Positions 16,754-24,822 of a stretch of DNA of 45,271 nucleotides are shown here, piece after piece. The stretch lies in contig JAFXTM010000090.1 of NCBI GenBank assembly GCA_017535865.1, positions 1 to 45,271 of the forward strand, written 5' to 3'. This DNA comes from Oscillospiraceae bacterium (GTDB lineage Bacteria > Bacillota > Clostridia > Oscillospirales > Oscillospiraceae). Below the pieces are notes generated by a model. That model worked only from the letters and a program-made list of their open reading frames with translations, was not told where the DNA came from and did no database searches. Within the stretch, counting starts at the first letter, position 1; the number at the start of each line of letters is the position of its first letter. Position numbers and translations under genes: made by a program.

Positions 16754-16796
16754 AAAAAGAGACGTGAGGATCGGAAGATCCTCACATCTCTTTTTT
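16754..16796. terminator. Bidirectional terminator
   Basis: Long stem with one mismatch (16754-16772 with 16777-16795), GGAA loop, T6 at 16791-16796 and A5 on the other arm. Shared by the YcxB-like gene (plus) and the second TRAP cluster (minus). Confidence 0.92.
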
Positions 16797-16805
16797 GAGC
16801 GAGGG

Positions 16806-18137
16806 CTAACTGAAGTTCACGAGATTGCCGCTCGCAGTGCCGTAGACCAGATCGGGAACGATCGTCACCAGGCGAGGCACGAAGGTGATCAGCAGCAGCA
16901 CGAGGAACAGACAGAGTATGAATGGCCAGACCTCTTTAATGAAGGCGCTGATCTTGCAGCCGGTGATGCCGCAGGTGGTGAACATCATCGAGCCGAAGGG
17001 AGGCGTGATGCCGCCGATCATGATGTTGACGATGCACACGAGACCGAAGTGGATGACGTCCACGCCCAGGTTCTTGGCCACGGGCAGGAGCAGCGGGGTC
17101 GCGATCATCAGCGCCGCGCCGCCCTCGAGGAACATGCCCAGGACCAGCAGGACCACGTTGACCAGCATCAGGAACACGTACTTGTTGGTGGTCAGGTTGG
17201 TGATGGAGCCGGCTACGATCTTGGGCAGGTTGATGTAGCTCATGTACTGGCCGAAGGTACTGGCCGAGACCATGATCAGCACGACGCTGGAGGTGCCGGC
17301 GATAGTGTCGAGCATGATGGGGATGAAGTGCTTCCGGAAGCTCAGCTGCTTGTAGACGAATTTGCCGATGATGAAGCAGTAGAGCACGGCCACGGCGCCG
17401 CCCTCGGCGGGGGTGAACAGACCGAAGCGCATGCCGAGGATGATGCCGAAGGGGAAGAACAGACCCCAGAAGGAGATGAAGGCCTGCTTCAGGATCACCT
17501 TGGCGGGGGGCATCCTGTCCCGGGTGGTGGGATAATTACGCTTGTGGGAGATGATGGTCACGGCGATCATCATCGAGATACTCATCAGGATGCCGGGCAC
17601 ATAGCCGGCCGCGAAGATACGGCCGAGGGAGGCCTGCGCGATCAGCGAGTAGACGATCAGGTTGACGCCGGGCGGGATGACGGGCGTGGCCGCCGAGGAC
17701 GACGCGGTGATGGCGGCGGCGAAGGCCTTGGAAAAGCCGCGCTTTTCCATCTCGGGCACCAGCATCTTGGACTGCATGGCGCAGTCGGCGTTGGCGGAGC
17801 CGGAGCAGCCGCCCATCAGCATGCTCAGCAGCACGTTGACCTGTGCCAGACCGCCCTTCATGTGGCCGGTGACGCATTCGCAGAAGTCCATCATCTTGTC
17901 CGCAATGCCTCCGTAGTTCATGACCGAGCCGGACATGACGAAGAAGGGGATGGCCAGCATCGAGAAGGAGCCGGTGGAGTTCATGACCTTCTGGAGGATG
18001 CTCCAGGGCTGCACGGAGGTATTGATGAACAGAAAGTAGAAGAAGGTGGAGCCGAAGAGCGCGTACACGATCGGCATGCCGAGGAAATAAAGGATGAAGA
18101 CCAGAAAGACGGGGATCAGATTGGTAAAGGTCAACAT
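16806..18137 (-). CDS. dctM: TRAP transporter large permease (DctM), cluster 2
   Basis: A 443-residue multi-span permease with the same landmarks as the copy in cluster 1: IPVFLVFILYFLGMPIVYAL, AIPFFVMSGSVMNYGG, AQVNVLLSMLMGGCSGSANA, TPVIPPGVNLIVYSL and GGITPPFGSMMFTTC. Its start and the dctQ stop share one base (TGATG), so translation is coupled. The two DctM proteins are clearly related but far from identical, so the clusters are diverged paralogues rather than a recent duplication. It should form a sodium- or proton-driven importer with DctQ and DctP of this cluster. Substrate unknown. No accessory enzyme gene follows; a terminator does. Confidence 0.95.
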   Translation of the reverse strand: MLTFTNLIPVFLVFILYFLGMPIVYALFGSTFFYFLFINTSVQPWSILQKVMNSTGSFSMLAIPFFVMSGSVMNYGGIADKMMDFCECVTGHMKGGLAQVNVLLSMLMGGCSGSANADCAMQSKMLVPEMEKRGFSKAFAAAITASSSAATPVIPPGVNLIVYSLIAQASLGRIFAAGYVPGILMSISMMIAVTIISHKRNYPTTRDRMPPAKVILKQAFISFWGLFFPFGIILGMRFGLFTPAEGGAVAVLYCFIIGKFVYKQLSFRKHFIPIMLDTIAGTSSVVLIMVSASTFGQYMSYINLPKIVAGSITNLTTNKYVFLMLVNVVLLVLGMFLEGGAALMIATPLLLPVAKNLGVDVIHFGLVCIVNIMIGGITPPFGSMMFTTCGITGCKISAFIKEVWPFILCLFLVLLLITFVPRLVTIVPDLVYGTASGNLVNFS

Positions 18138-18733
18138 CAGTACGCACCTCCCTCTTCCGCGGGCGCGGCCTCTTGGACCGGCTTGGACTTGATCAGGTGC
18201 AGACGGTCACGCAGGAAGAAATAGACCGCATAGATCAGCGACAGACCGAAGCCGAGGGGGACGGCGATGCCGGTATACCACTTGGGGATACGCAGCGTGT
18301 CGGTGTAGGTCAGCTTGATCTGCCCCGCATACCGAAAGACGCCGTCGACGGTCTTGAAGACGATGCCGCGCTTCCAGATCAGGTTGCAGACGTACTGGGC
18401 GCTGATATAGGTCAGCAGGATAAGGATCAGGATCTGCAGGATGTCCATGATGAACTCGATGGTCTGACGGCTCTTGCCGTGGATCAGGTTCACCACGATA
18501 TCCACGCCGAGATGCGCGTGCCTGCGGTGCGCGTAGGCGCTGCCCATAAAAACGGTCCAGATGAAGAGGCTGGTCACAACCTCGTCGGTCCACTTGATGG
18601 GGCTGTTCAGAAAATAGCGGAAGATGACGTTCAGATTGACGAGGATCACGCAGGCTGTCAGCGTCGCGCCGCAGATGAACGCGTCAAGATTCGTCAGGAT
18701 CCGCCTGGGTAGACTTTTCTTTTTCATAGGCAA
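18137..18733 (-). CDS. dctQ: TRAP transporter small permease (DctQ), cluster 2
   Basis: A 198-residue small TRAP subunit with four spans (about 18-38, 53-70, 93-115, 155-177) and the family patterns LTNLDAFICGATLTACVIL, NVIFRYFLNSPIKWTDEVV and RRHAHLGVDIVVNLIHG. It has a longer loop between spans 3 and 4 and a longer cytoplasmic C-terminus (LHLIKSKPVQEAAPAEEGGA) than its cluster-1 counterpart. The first possible start is a TTG at 18733 with AAAGGA nine bases upstream; an ATG at 18727 is the alternative. It is coupled to dctM by a one-base overlap and separated from dctP by a hairpin. Confidence 0.92.
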   Translation of the reverse strand: MPMKKKSLPRRILTNLDAFICGATLTACVILVNLNVIFRYFLNSPIKWTDEVVTSLFIWTVFMGSAYAHRRHAHLGVDIVVNLIHGKSRQTIEFIMDILQILILILLTYISAQYVCNLIWKRGIVFKTVDGVFRYAGQIKLTYTDTLRIPKWYTGIAVPLGFGLSLIYAVYFFLRDRLHLIKSKPVQEAAPAEEGGAY

Positions 18734-18779
18734 TCAAGGCGTTCCTTTGTTGTGTTGAAAGAAGGCATAATACCGGACA

Positions 18780-18807
18780 TGGACTGCCCGATTTTTCGGG
18801 CAGTCCA
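18780..18807. terminator. Hairpin between dctP and dctQ, cluster 2
   Basis: Perfect 12-bp stem (18780-18791 with 18796-18807) around TTTT, in the same position as the hairpin of cluster 1. Likely attenuator or 3' end stabiliser of the dctP message. Confidence 0.72.
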
Positions 18808-18849
18808 GTCTGTTGAGGTAAAATTGCAGAGAATTGCGGAGCGTCTGCC

Positions 18850-19881
18850 TTACGCGGCCTGCCCGGCACGGAAGTCGGCGATCAGGTCGACCAGCTGCTG
18901 ATGCAGATCGGGATTGGCACCGTACTCTTCGACGATCCAGTCGTAGACGGGCGCGCAGGCCTCGGTGAAGGCGTCGAGGTCGACCTCATTCCAGGTCACG
19001 CCGTCCTCGGTCTTCATCTTCTCGATCTGAACGGCCTCGTCCTCGGCGCAGGAGGTCTGCTCCCACATACCGAACTCGACGGCGCACTCGTCGAGGATGT
19101 CACGCCACTTCTCGGGGATGGACTCATAGACGTCCTGGGCCATGAACAGCCAGCGGGTGGCGATGAAGTGGTTGGTCAGAGCGACCTTCTTGACCAGCTC
19201 ATAGGGAGCGCCGGCGCCGGCCAGGGTGGAGGTGGAGCCCTCAAAGCCGTCGACAACACCGGAGGAGATGGAGGAGAGGCACTCGGTGAAGCTCATGGGA
19301 ACGGGGGTGGCGCCCAGGCACTCGATGGTCTTGATGAACAGGGAGGCGGTGGTGGAGCGCAGCTTGACGCCGTTCAGATCAGCGGGAGTATAGATGTCCT
19401 TGTTGGTGACGACGGAGCGGTAGCCGAAGGAGTAGTGGGTGTCGAGGATGTGGATGTTCTCCTCGGCCAGACGGGCGATGACGTCCGCGACCAGATCGGA
19501 ATCCATGACATAGTTGTACTCGGCGTCGTTGTTGTACAGCATCGGACCGACCAGCACGGCGCAGTCGCCGACCCAGTCGGCAAACAGGGAGGGCTCCTCC
19601 AGGCCGATCCAGTTGTCGCCGTTCTCGGCATGGACAACGGAGTCACGGTAGCAGTCGAGCTCGTTCAGGCCGTGAAAGGTGACGGTGATGTGGCCCTCGG
19701 TGCGCTCGGTGACGGCCTCGGCGAACAGCTCGGCGGCCTTGTAGTTCCACTCGGCGGGGTTGAAGACGTCGGAGTAGGTCAGGTCGATGTGGAAATCATC
19801 CGCGTCGTCGGCGGAGGCGGAGACGGCGCTCAGTGCGAAGATCATGGTCAGCGCGAGCAGAATGGCAAGGATCTTTTTCAT
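18850..19881 (-). CDS. dctP: TRAP transporter solute-binding protein (DctP), cluster 2
   Basis: A 343-residue extracytoplasmic binding protein. Signal peptide MKKILAILLALTMIFALSAV with cleavage after VSASA; there is no cysteine in the signal, so it is not a lipoprotein. DctP core: HIDLTYSDVFNPAEW, GVKLRSTTASLFIKTIECLG (Arg that binds the ligand carboxylate) and SFTECLSSISSGVVDGFEG. The reading frame extends to 20064, but the stretch above 19881 lacks a signal peptide and overlaps the promoter. The ATG at 19881 follows AGAGGAAG and starts the signal peptide; an ATG eight codons upstream is less likely. It works with the dctQ and dctM genes downstream. Confidence 0.94.
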   Translation of the reverse strand: MKKILAILLALTMIFALSAVSASADDADDFHIDLTYSDVFNPAEWNYKAAELFAEAVTERTEGHITVTFHGLNELDCYRDSVVHAENGDNWIGLEEPSLFADWVGDCAVLVGPMLYNNDAEYNYVMDSDLVADVIARLAEENIHILDTHYSFGYRSVVTNKDIYTPADLNGVKLRSTTASLFIKTIECLGATPVPMSFTECLSSISSGVVDGFEGSTSTLAGAGAPYELVKKVALTNHFIATRWLFMAQDVYESIPEKWRDILDECAVEFGMWEQTSCAEDEAVQIEKMKTEDGVTWNEVDLDAFTEACAPVYDWIVEEYGANPDLHQQLVDLIADFRAGQAA

Positions 19882-19995
19882 CGTTTGTGTTCTTCCTCTT
19901 TTCATACAAGATTTATTTCCGCGTGCAGAGCACGGTGAAATACAGGGGCCGGCGGGGCGGGCCGACACGCGGCATCGAATCATAAACCTAAAAAA

Positions 19996-20024
19996 ATGAT
20001 ATGCCGAAAGCAGGGGAAAGTCAA
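19996..20024 (-). promoter_or_regulatory. Promoter of the second TRAP operon
   Basis: TTGACT at 20019-20024, 17-base spacer, TATCAT at 19996-20001. The leader is about 105 bases. It lacks the GCCAA repeats found before cluster 1, so the LacI-family regulator need not act here. Confidence 0.85.
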
Positions 20025-20122
20025 CCGCTTTTCGTCGGTCCGCGGGACTTTCGCTTTCTTGCACAAATTAAACTTTCCATTTTTGTGAGGGTTTTTCCAT
20101 TCCCGGCTGTGCCGCCGCGCTC

Positions 20123-20151
20123 TTGAACAGGGAAGAAAAAAGTGGTAGGAT
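20123..20151 (+). promoter_or_regulatory. Promoter of tcdA
   Basis: TTGAAC at 20123-20128, 17-base spacer, TAGGAT at 20146-20151. Moderate match. The 300-base gap 19882-20181 holds this and the divergent TRAP promoter and nothing else that I can see. Confidence 0.6.
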
Positions 20152-20181
20152 GGGAGCGATCCGGAGAGAGGAGGAAGGGGC

Positions 20182-20925
20182 ATGGCCGAGCAGTTTTCAA
20201 GGACGGAGCTCATTTTCGGCCGTGAGGCCATGGAGAAGCTCGCGCGCAGCCGCGTGGCCGTGTTCGGCGTCGGCGGTGTCGGCGGCTACGCCGTCGAGGC
20301 GCTGGCGCGCTCGGGCGTCGGCGCGCTGGATCTGATCGACCCGGACCGCGTCAGCCTCTCAAACCTCAACCGCCAACTCCATGCGCTGCACAGCACGCTC
20401 GGCCGTCTGAAGGTCGAGGCGGCGGCGGAGCGCGTGCGGGACATCAACCCCGCCTGCGCAATCCGGACCCGGCCGGTCTTCTTCCTGCCCGAGACGCGCT
20501 CACAGTTTGACTTTGCGCAGTATGACTACGTTGTGGACGCCATCGACACCGTGACCGGCAAGCTCGCGCTCATCGAAGCCGCGCGGGAGGCCGGCGTCCC
20601 GATTATCTGCGCCATGGGCGCCGGCAACAAGACGGATCCCTCCGCCTTTCGCGCGGCCGATCTCTATGAGACGAGCGTCTGCCCGCTGGCGCGCGTGCTG
20701 CGAAAGGAGTGCCGCCGGCGCGGGATCGAGCATGTGAAGGTCGTCTGCTCCGAGGAAAAGCCGCTGCGTCCGCTGGCGGAGAGCGCCGAGACGCCTCCGG
20801 AGGGACGGCGGGCGCTCCCCGGCTCCACGGCCTTTGTCCCCGCCGCGGCGGGGCTCGTGCTCGCGGGCGAGGTGGTCAGGGACCTGATCGGCTTCGACCG
20901 TGCCGCCCGGGAAGAAAAAGAATGA
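20182..20925 (+). CDS. tcdA: tRNA threonylcarbamoyladenosine dehydratase (ThiF/E1-like)
   Basis: A 247-residue ATP-dependent enzyme of the E1-like (ThiF/MoeB/HesA) superfamily. The TcdA/YgdL branch cyclises t6A at position 37 of tRNAs into ct6A. It begins [20 protein letters not shown], then the nucleotide loop [18 protein letters not shown] (about 28-45), [18 protein letters not shown] with the adenylation residues, the Asp in [14 protein letters not shown], and MGAGNKTDP, a stretch characteristic of TcdA rather than ThiF. It lacks the paired zinc cysteines of MoeB and has no MoaD/ThiS partner gene nearby, which also favours TcdA. GGAGGAAGGGGC precedes the ATG. Confidence 0.87.
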   Translation: MAEQFSRTELIFGREAMEKLARSRVAVFGVGGVGGYAVEALARSGVGALDLIDPDRVSLSNLNRQLHALHSTLGRLKVEAAAERVRDINPACAIRTRPVFFLPETRSQFDFAQYDYVVDAIDTVTGKLALIEAAREAGVPIICAMGAGNKTDPSAFRAADLYETSVCPLARVLRKECRRRGIEHVKVVCSEEKPLRPLAESAETPPEGRRALPGSTAFVPAAAGLVLAGEVVRDLIGFDRAAREEKE

Positions 20926-20938
20926 TCGGAAAAGAATA

Positions 20939-20977
20939 CGGCAGAAGACCGCTGCTTTCTGCAGCGGTCTTCTGCCG
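20939..20977. terminator. Bidirectional terminator between tcdA and rpmE
   Basis: Perfect 17-bp stem (20939-20955 with 20961-20977), 5-base loop. T-rich tails are weak on both sides. Confidence 0.82.
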
Positions 20978-20996
20978 GTTCGGGCTTTATGGGCTC

Positions 20997-21197
20997 TTAC
21001 TTGATGCCGTACTTCTTGTTGAACTTATCCACACGGCCGCTGGTGTCGACCAGCTTCTGCTTGCCGGTGAAGAAGGGGTGGCACTTCGAGCAGATCTCAA
21101 CGGTGATATTCTGCTTGGTAGAGCCGGTCTCGATCACGTTGCCGCAGGCGCAGCGGATCGTGGTGGGTTTGTAGTTGGGATGGATTCCAGACTTCAT
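20997..21197 (-). CDS. rpmE: Ribosomal protein bL31, zinc-binding type
   Basis: A 66-residue large-subunit ribosomal protein, complete. The four zinc cysteines are present: Cys16 and Cys18 (RCACGN), Cys36 and Cys39 (EICSKCHPF), followed by the typical [22 protein letters not shown]. Zinc-type L31 is the form used when zinc is sufficient; many genomes also carry a zinc-free paralogue, which is not in this window. GAGGAG precedes the ATG by about 11 bases. The gene has its own promoter and a leader that folds into a hairpin at the very 5' end of the message, a plausible autoregulatory site. Confidence 0.97.
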   Translation of the reverse strand: MKSGIHPNYKPTTIRCACGNVIETGSTKQNITVEICSKCHPFFTGKQKLVDTSGRVDKFNKKYGIK

Positions 21198-21224
21198 GGG
21201 TCAAAACGCTCCTCTTCCAAGGCT

Positions 21225-21259
21225 GTCATGATTGTACAGAACCTGTATAGTTACATGAC
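21225..21259 (-). promoter_or_regulatory. Structured 5' leader of rpmE, candidate L31 autoregulatory hairpin
   Basis: Nested inverted repeat: outer GTCATG/CATGAC (21225-21230 with 21254-21259) and inner TACAG/CTGTA (21235-21239 with 21243-21247), separated by an internal loop. Transcription should start at about 21262, so the hairpin is the first thing on the message. L31 leaders of this sort are known in several bacterial groups; the match to a named motif was not tested. Confidence 0.55.
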
Positions 21260-21268
21260 GCAAAGCGG

Positions 21269-21297
21269 ATTGTAACACAGTTTTTTCCGGAATGCAA
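21269..21297 (-). promoter_or_regulatory. Promoter of rpmE
   Basis: TTGCAT at 21292-21297, 17-base spacer, TACAAT at 21269-21274. I see no hairpin between the addA stop and this promoter, so addA transcripts may read into rpmE. Confidence 0.82.
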
Positions 21298-21330
21298 GGA
21301 CTTTTTTCAATCTTTTTTGCCGGAGGGCGC

Positions 21331-24300
21331 TTACAGGGTCACGGCCTCGCCTGCCGCGAGGAAATACAGCACGCGCTCCTTTACAGGCCTGCCCGTGATC
21401 CGCTCGAGCGCGGCGGCGTAGGCGGCAAGCTGGCCGCGATAGAAGGCGGCGCGCTTTTCGGCTTCGGCGCAGTTCCTGAGCCGGTCGGTCTTGTAGTCGA
21501 TGACGGTGAGGCCGTCGTCCTCCTCGAGGAAGCAGTCCACCACGCCCTGCAGCAGCAGTTCCTCGCCCGCGGCCCTGCCGAAGAGCTCGTTTGCATCGCA
21601 GAGCAGCGAAAAATGGAATTCCCGCCGAAGCGCGGGGGCACGGCGCATCCGCTGTCCCAACGGGGAAGCGAAGAGCTTGCGGATCGCCTCGGCGTCCACG
21701 GCCGCGGCCTCGCGGTCGGAGAGGAAGCGCTGCGCGCGCAGACGCTCGATCTCACTCTGCACGGCCTCGAGGCTGTCGGTCTTCGCAAAGTCCATATACT
21801 GCAGCACCAGATGGGTGGCGATACCCTTTTCGGCCCCGGTGGCGGGCCTGTTCTTCCGGCTGAAGTCCGGCATGCGGAAGTCCCCGCGCCGTTTCGGCAG
21901 GAGCGGAGCGGCCTCCGCGTCCGGCTCCGCGCGGTCCTTGAGGCCCGTGGCCGTGATCTTGGAGGGGAGCTTCTCCGCCTCCGCGTGGGGATAGACGAAG
22001 CGGAGCCGGCGCTCGAGCTCGCGCAGCGTTTCCCCGTCGGCCCGGACGGGCGGGAGCGCGTCCTCCGCGGCGGCCGCGTCGTCCTCCGTCTCGCAGATGC
22101 GCAGGTTCAGGGTCTCGCCGCCGTCGGCGAGCGCGGCGCTGAGCAGCCAGTCGACCGGCGCGGCGGCGCCGGCCAGCGCCTCCGGCGCCATCGGCTCGCT
22201 GAGCCCGGCACGCAGCTTGTCCATGCGCCCCTCCGGATCGGCGAGCGCGGCGGTCATATAGAGCCGCTCCTGCGCCCGGGTCAGGGCGACGTAGAGCAGG
22301 CGCATCTCCTCCGAGAGCGTCTCGCGCTCCAGGCGCTGCCGGATCGCGCTGCGCGCGAGGCTCGGATACTCCACGCGGCGCTCAAGATCCGTCACCTTCG
22401 GGCCGAGCCCGAGCTCCGGATGCACGAGCACCGTGTCGCGGGCGTCGGCCTTGTTGAAGCGGCGGCCGGTGTCGCAGAGGAAAACGACGGGGAACTGGAG
22501 GCCCTTGGACTTGTGGACGGAGAGGATCTGCACCGCGGAGCCGCCGTCGGCGCCGAGGGCGGGCTCCTCTCCGCGCTCGGCCTGCCGCCGCAGCCAGAGC
22601 ACGAAGCGGTGCAGGCCGCGGAAACCGCTGCTCTCAAAGCGCTCGGAGAGGGAGACGAAGGCCATGAGCCGCGCCCTGCGCTGCTCGCCGTCGCTCATCG
22701 CGCTGCAGAGCGCCAGCAGGTCCAGCTCCTCGATCAGCCGCCAGACGAGCTCGACGGCGGGCAGATCCGGCGTTTCGCGCCTGCGCGCGTCGAGCCAGGC
22801 GCAGAAGGTCCGACAGCGCGCGTCCGTCTCCGCGGCGGCGCGCAGTGCGGTATAGAGATCCCCCTTGCGGTCGGCGGTGCGGATGCGGCTCAGCTCGTCG
22901 GCCGAGAAGCCGAAGGCCGGGGAGCGCAGCACCGCGATCAGCGGGATGTCCTGATGGGGATTGTCGAGCACGGCCAGCAGGGACAGGAGCGTGGACACCT
23001 CGACGGACTGGAAATAGCCGCCGCCCTGCCCGCTCGAGACGGGGACGCCCTCCTGCGCGAGCGCGCGGCGATAGACGCCGCCCACGGTGTTGGCCGAACG
23101 CAGGAGGATCGCGATGTCGCCCCAGCGCAGCGGCCGCTGCCGACCGTTCTCCGTGACCGTGACGCCGCGCTCCGCCAGACCGCGGATGGCTTTCGCGGTC
23201 ATCCGCGCCTCGAGCGCCGTCTTGTCCGGGCGCTCCTCGCCCTCCCCGGTTTCCGGCAGGCGCAGCAGCAGGATCTCGGGCCGCGCGCCTTCGCCCGGAT
23301 AGGACGCGCCGGGGATCAGCGCGGCGTTTTCGTCGTAGTCGATATCGCCCAGCCGCCGCGACATGCAGCGGGTAAAGACCGCGTTGGCCCCCGCGAGGAT
23401 CTCCCGCCGCGAGCGGAAGTTCTCCCGCAGCAGCACGCGCCGCGGCGCGCCGGGGGCGGCCTCGGCCGCGTCTGCCCAGGCGCGGTATTTCTCGTTGAAG
23501 ATCTCGGGATCGGCCAGACGGAAGCGGTAGATGGACTGCTTCACGTCGCCCACGAGAAAGAGATTGGTCCCGTCGCGGGAGAGGGCGCGGAAGATCGCGT
23601 CCTGCACGCGGCTGACGTCCTGATACTCGTCCACGAGGATCTCGGTGTAGCGCTCCGAGAGACGGCGGGCGAAAGCCGTGGGCTCGCCGGAGCGCTCGGT
23701 CAGCAGCTGCGCGGTCTTGTGCTCGAGATCGGCATAATCCACGAGCCCGGCGCGCTGCTTGTCCTTCCCGTATTCCTCGTCAAAGAGCAGCACCAGCTCG
23801 AGCAGCGCGCTCATGGCGGGCTCGGTGCGGGCCATGTCGGTCAGCAGCTTTTCCGAGGCGCCGTCGAGCGCTTTTTCATACTCCGCCGCGGCTTTTTTGC
23901 AGGCCGTGCGGCGGCCCTTCACCCAGTCCGAAAGCGCCGGGTCCGGAGAGCTGCGCAGACTGCCCAGCTTTGGGAAGGGGATGGGCAGCGCCTCGCGCGC
24001 CCGGTCCCAGCCCAGCGCCAGGCGGCGGCCGAACTCCCGCAGGGCGTCGGCGGTCTCGGCAAAGCTTTCCGTATAGGCCGCGGCGATCTTCGCCTCGCCC
24101 CGCATGGCCGCGAGGCAGCGGTCCATCTCGCCGCTCCAGTAGGCGGCGCTCTCCGCCGCCCCGGCCAGGATCTCCCGGCCCCAGGGAGTCTCGGCGGCGT
24201 CGGCGGCCGGGGCGCGCAGCAGCGCCACCTGCTCCGCGGCCCAGGCGTCCGGCCAGGGGTGACACTGCATGCGGCTGTGCAGACCGAGTACGAGCGCGGC

Positions 24301-24822
24301 GAGGCGCCGGTCGTCCCTGCCCGCGCCGACGGTATCGGCGAGCAGGAGGACGCCCGGGTGCTTCTCCGGCTCCTCATAGCAGCGATCGAGCGTACGCTCG
24401 AGGGCGGCAGCCTTCAGCGCCTCGGCGCGGTCCTCGTCCGCGACGCGGAAGTCCGGCGAGAGCCCGGCCAGATGACTGAACTCCCGCAGCAGAGAGGCGC
24501 AGAAGCTGTGGATGGTCCCGATCTGCGCCCGCCGGCAGAGCGCGCTCTGCCGCCGCAGGTGCCGGTTGCCGGGGTCCTCCGCCAGCGCGGCGGCGAGCTC
24601 CTCGAGGATGCGCCCGCGCAGCTCTCCCGCGGCGGCGCGGGTAAAGGTGATGACGAGAAAGCTGTCCAGAGCTGCCGGGTCCTTCTCGTCCCGCAGCCGC
24701 TCCATCAGGCGCTCGGTGAGCACCTTGGTCTTGCCGCTGCCCGCTCCGGCGGAGACGAGCAGCGCGCTGCCGCGCTCGCGGACTGCCTGTGCCTGCGAGG
24801 CGGTGGGTCGAAAATCAGCCAT
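21331..24822 (-). CDS. addA: Helicase-exonuclease AddAB, subunit AddA
   Basis: The 1163-residue UvrD-type helicase and nuclease subunit of AddAB, which processes double-strand breaks for recombination. Helicase motifs: Q-motif region FRPTASQAQAV, Walker A SAGAGSGKT (about 23-31), TFTRAAAGELRGRI, Walker B ILVDEYQDVSRVQ, VGDVKQSIYRFRLADPEIF, SVHKSKGLQFPVVFL and the late LLYVALTRAQERLY. The C-terminal RecB-type nuclease site is GVVDCFLEEDD followed by VIDYKTD. The ATG at 24822 starts the family sequence MADFRPTASQAQ and follows AGAGGAGAAC; the frame extends upstream inside addB and is rejected. It overlaps the end of addB by eight bases. Confidence 0.96.
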   Translation of the reverse strand: MADFRPTASQAQAVRERGSALLVSAGAGSGKTKVLTERLMERLRDEKDPAALDSFLVITFTRAAAGELRGRILEELAAALAEDPGNRHLRRQSALCRRAQIGTIHSFCASLLREFSHLAGLSPDFRVADEDRAEALKAAALERTLDRCYEEPEKHPGVLLLADTVGAGRDDRRLAALVLGLHSRMQCHPWPDAWAAEQVALLRAPAADAAETPWGREILAGAAESAAYWSGEMDRCLAAMRGEAKIAAAYTESFAETADALREFGRRLALGWDRAREALPIPFPKLGSLRSSPDPALSDWVKGRRTACKKAAAEYEKALDGASEKLLTDMARTEPAMSALLELVLLFDEEYGKDKQRAGLVDYADLEHKTAQLLTERSGEPTAFARRLSERYTEILVDEYQDVSRVQDAIFRALSRDGTNLFLVGDVKQSIYRFRLADPEIFNEKYRAWADAAEAAPGAPRRVLLRENFRSRREILAGANAVFTRCMSRRLGDIDYDENAALIPGASYPGEGARPEILLLRLPETGEGEERPDKTALEARMTAKAIRGLAERGVTVTENGRQRPLRWGDIAILLRSANTVGGVYRRALAQEGVPVSSGQGGGYFQSVEVSTLLSLLAVLDNPHQDIPLIAVLRSPAFGFSADELSRIRTADRKGDLYTALRAAAETDARCRTFCAWLDARRRETPDLPAVELVWRLIEELDLLALCSAMSDGEQRRARLMAFVSLSERFESSGFRGLHRFVLWLRRQAERGEEPALGADGGSAVQILSVHKSKGLQFPVVFLCDTGRRFNKADARDTVLVHPELGLGPKVTDLERRVEYPSLARSAIRQRLERETLSEEMRLLYVALTRAQERLYMTAALADPEGRMDKLRAGLSEPMAPEALAGAAAPVDWLLSAALADGGETLNLRICETEDDAAAAEDALPPVRADGETLRELERRLRFVYPHAEAEKLPSKITATGLKDRAEPDAEAAPLLPKRRGDFRMPDFSRKNRPATGAEKGIATHLVLQYMDFAKTDSLEAVQSEIERLRAQRFLSDREAAAVDAEAIRKLFASPLGQRMRRAPALRREFHFSLLCDANELFGRAAGEELLLQGVVDCFLEEDDGLTVIDYKTDRLRNCAEAEKRAAFYRGQLAAYAAALERITGRPVKERVLYFLAAGEAVTL

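Noticed and set aside
16764-18224. Long plus-strand frame opposite dctM and dctQ of cluster 2 (and similar ones opposite cluster 1)
   Set aside because: His/Asp/Gln-rich antisense translation without homology; the minus strand carries unmistakable TRAP permeases.
11200-19881. The two TRAP clusters as a recent tandem duplication
   Set aside because: Order and landmarks agree, but the proteins differ widely in sequence and length and only one cluster has ugpQ and GCCAA repeats, so they are old paralogues or separate acquisitions.
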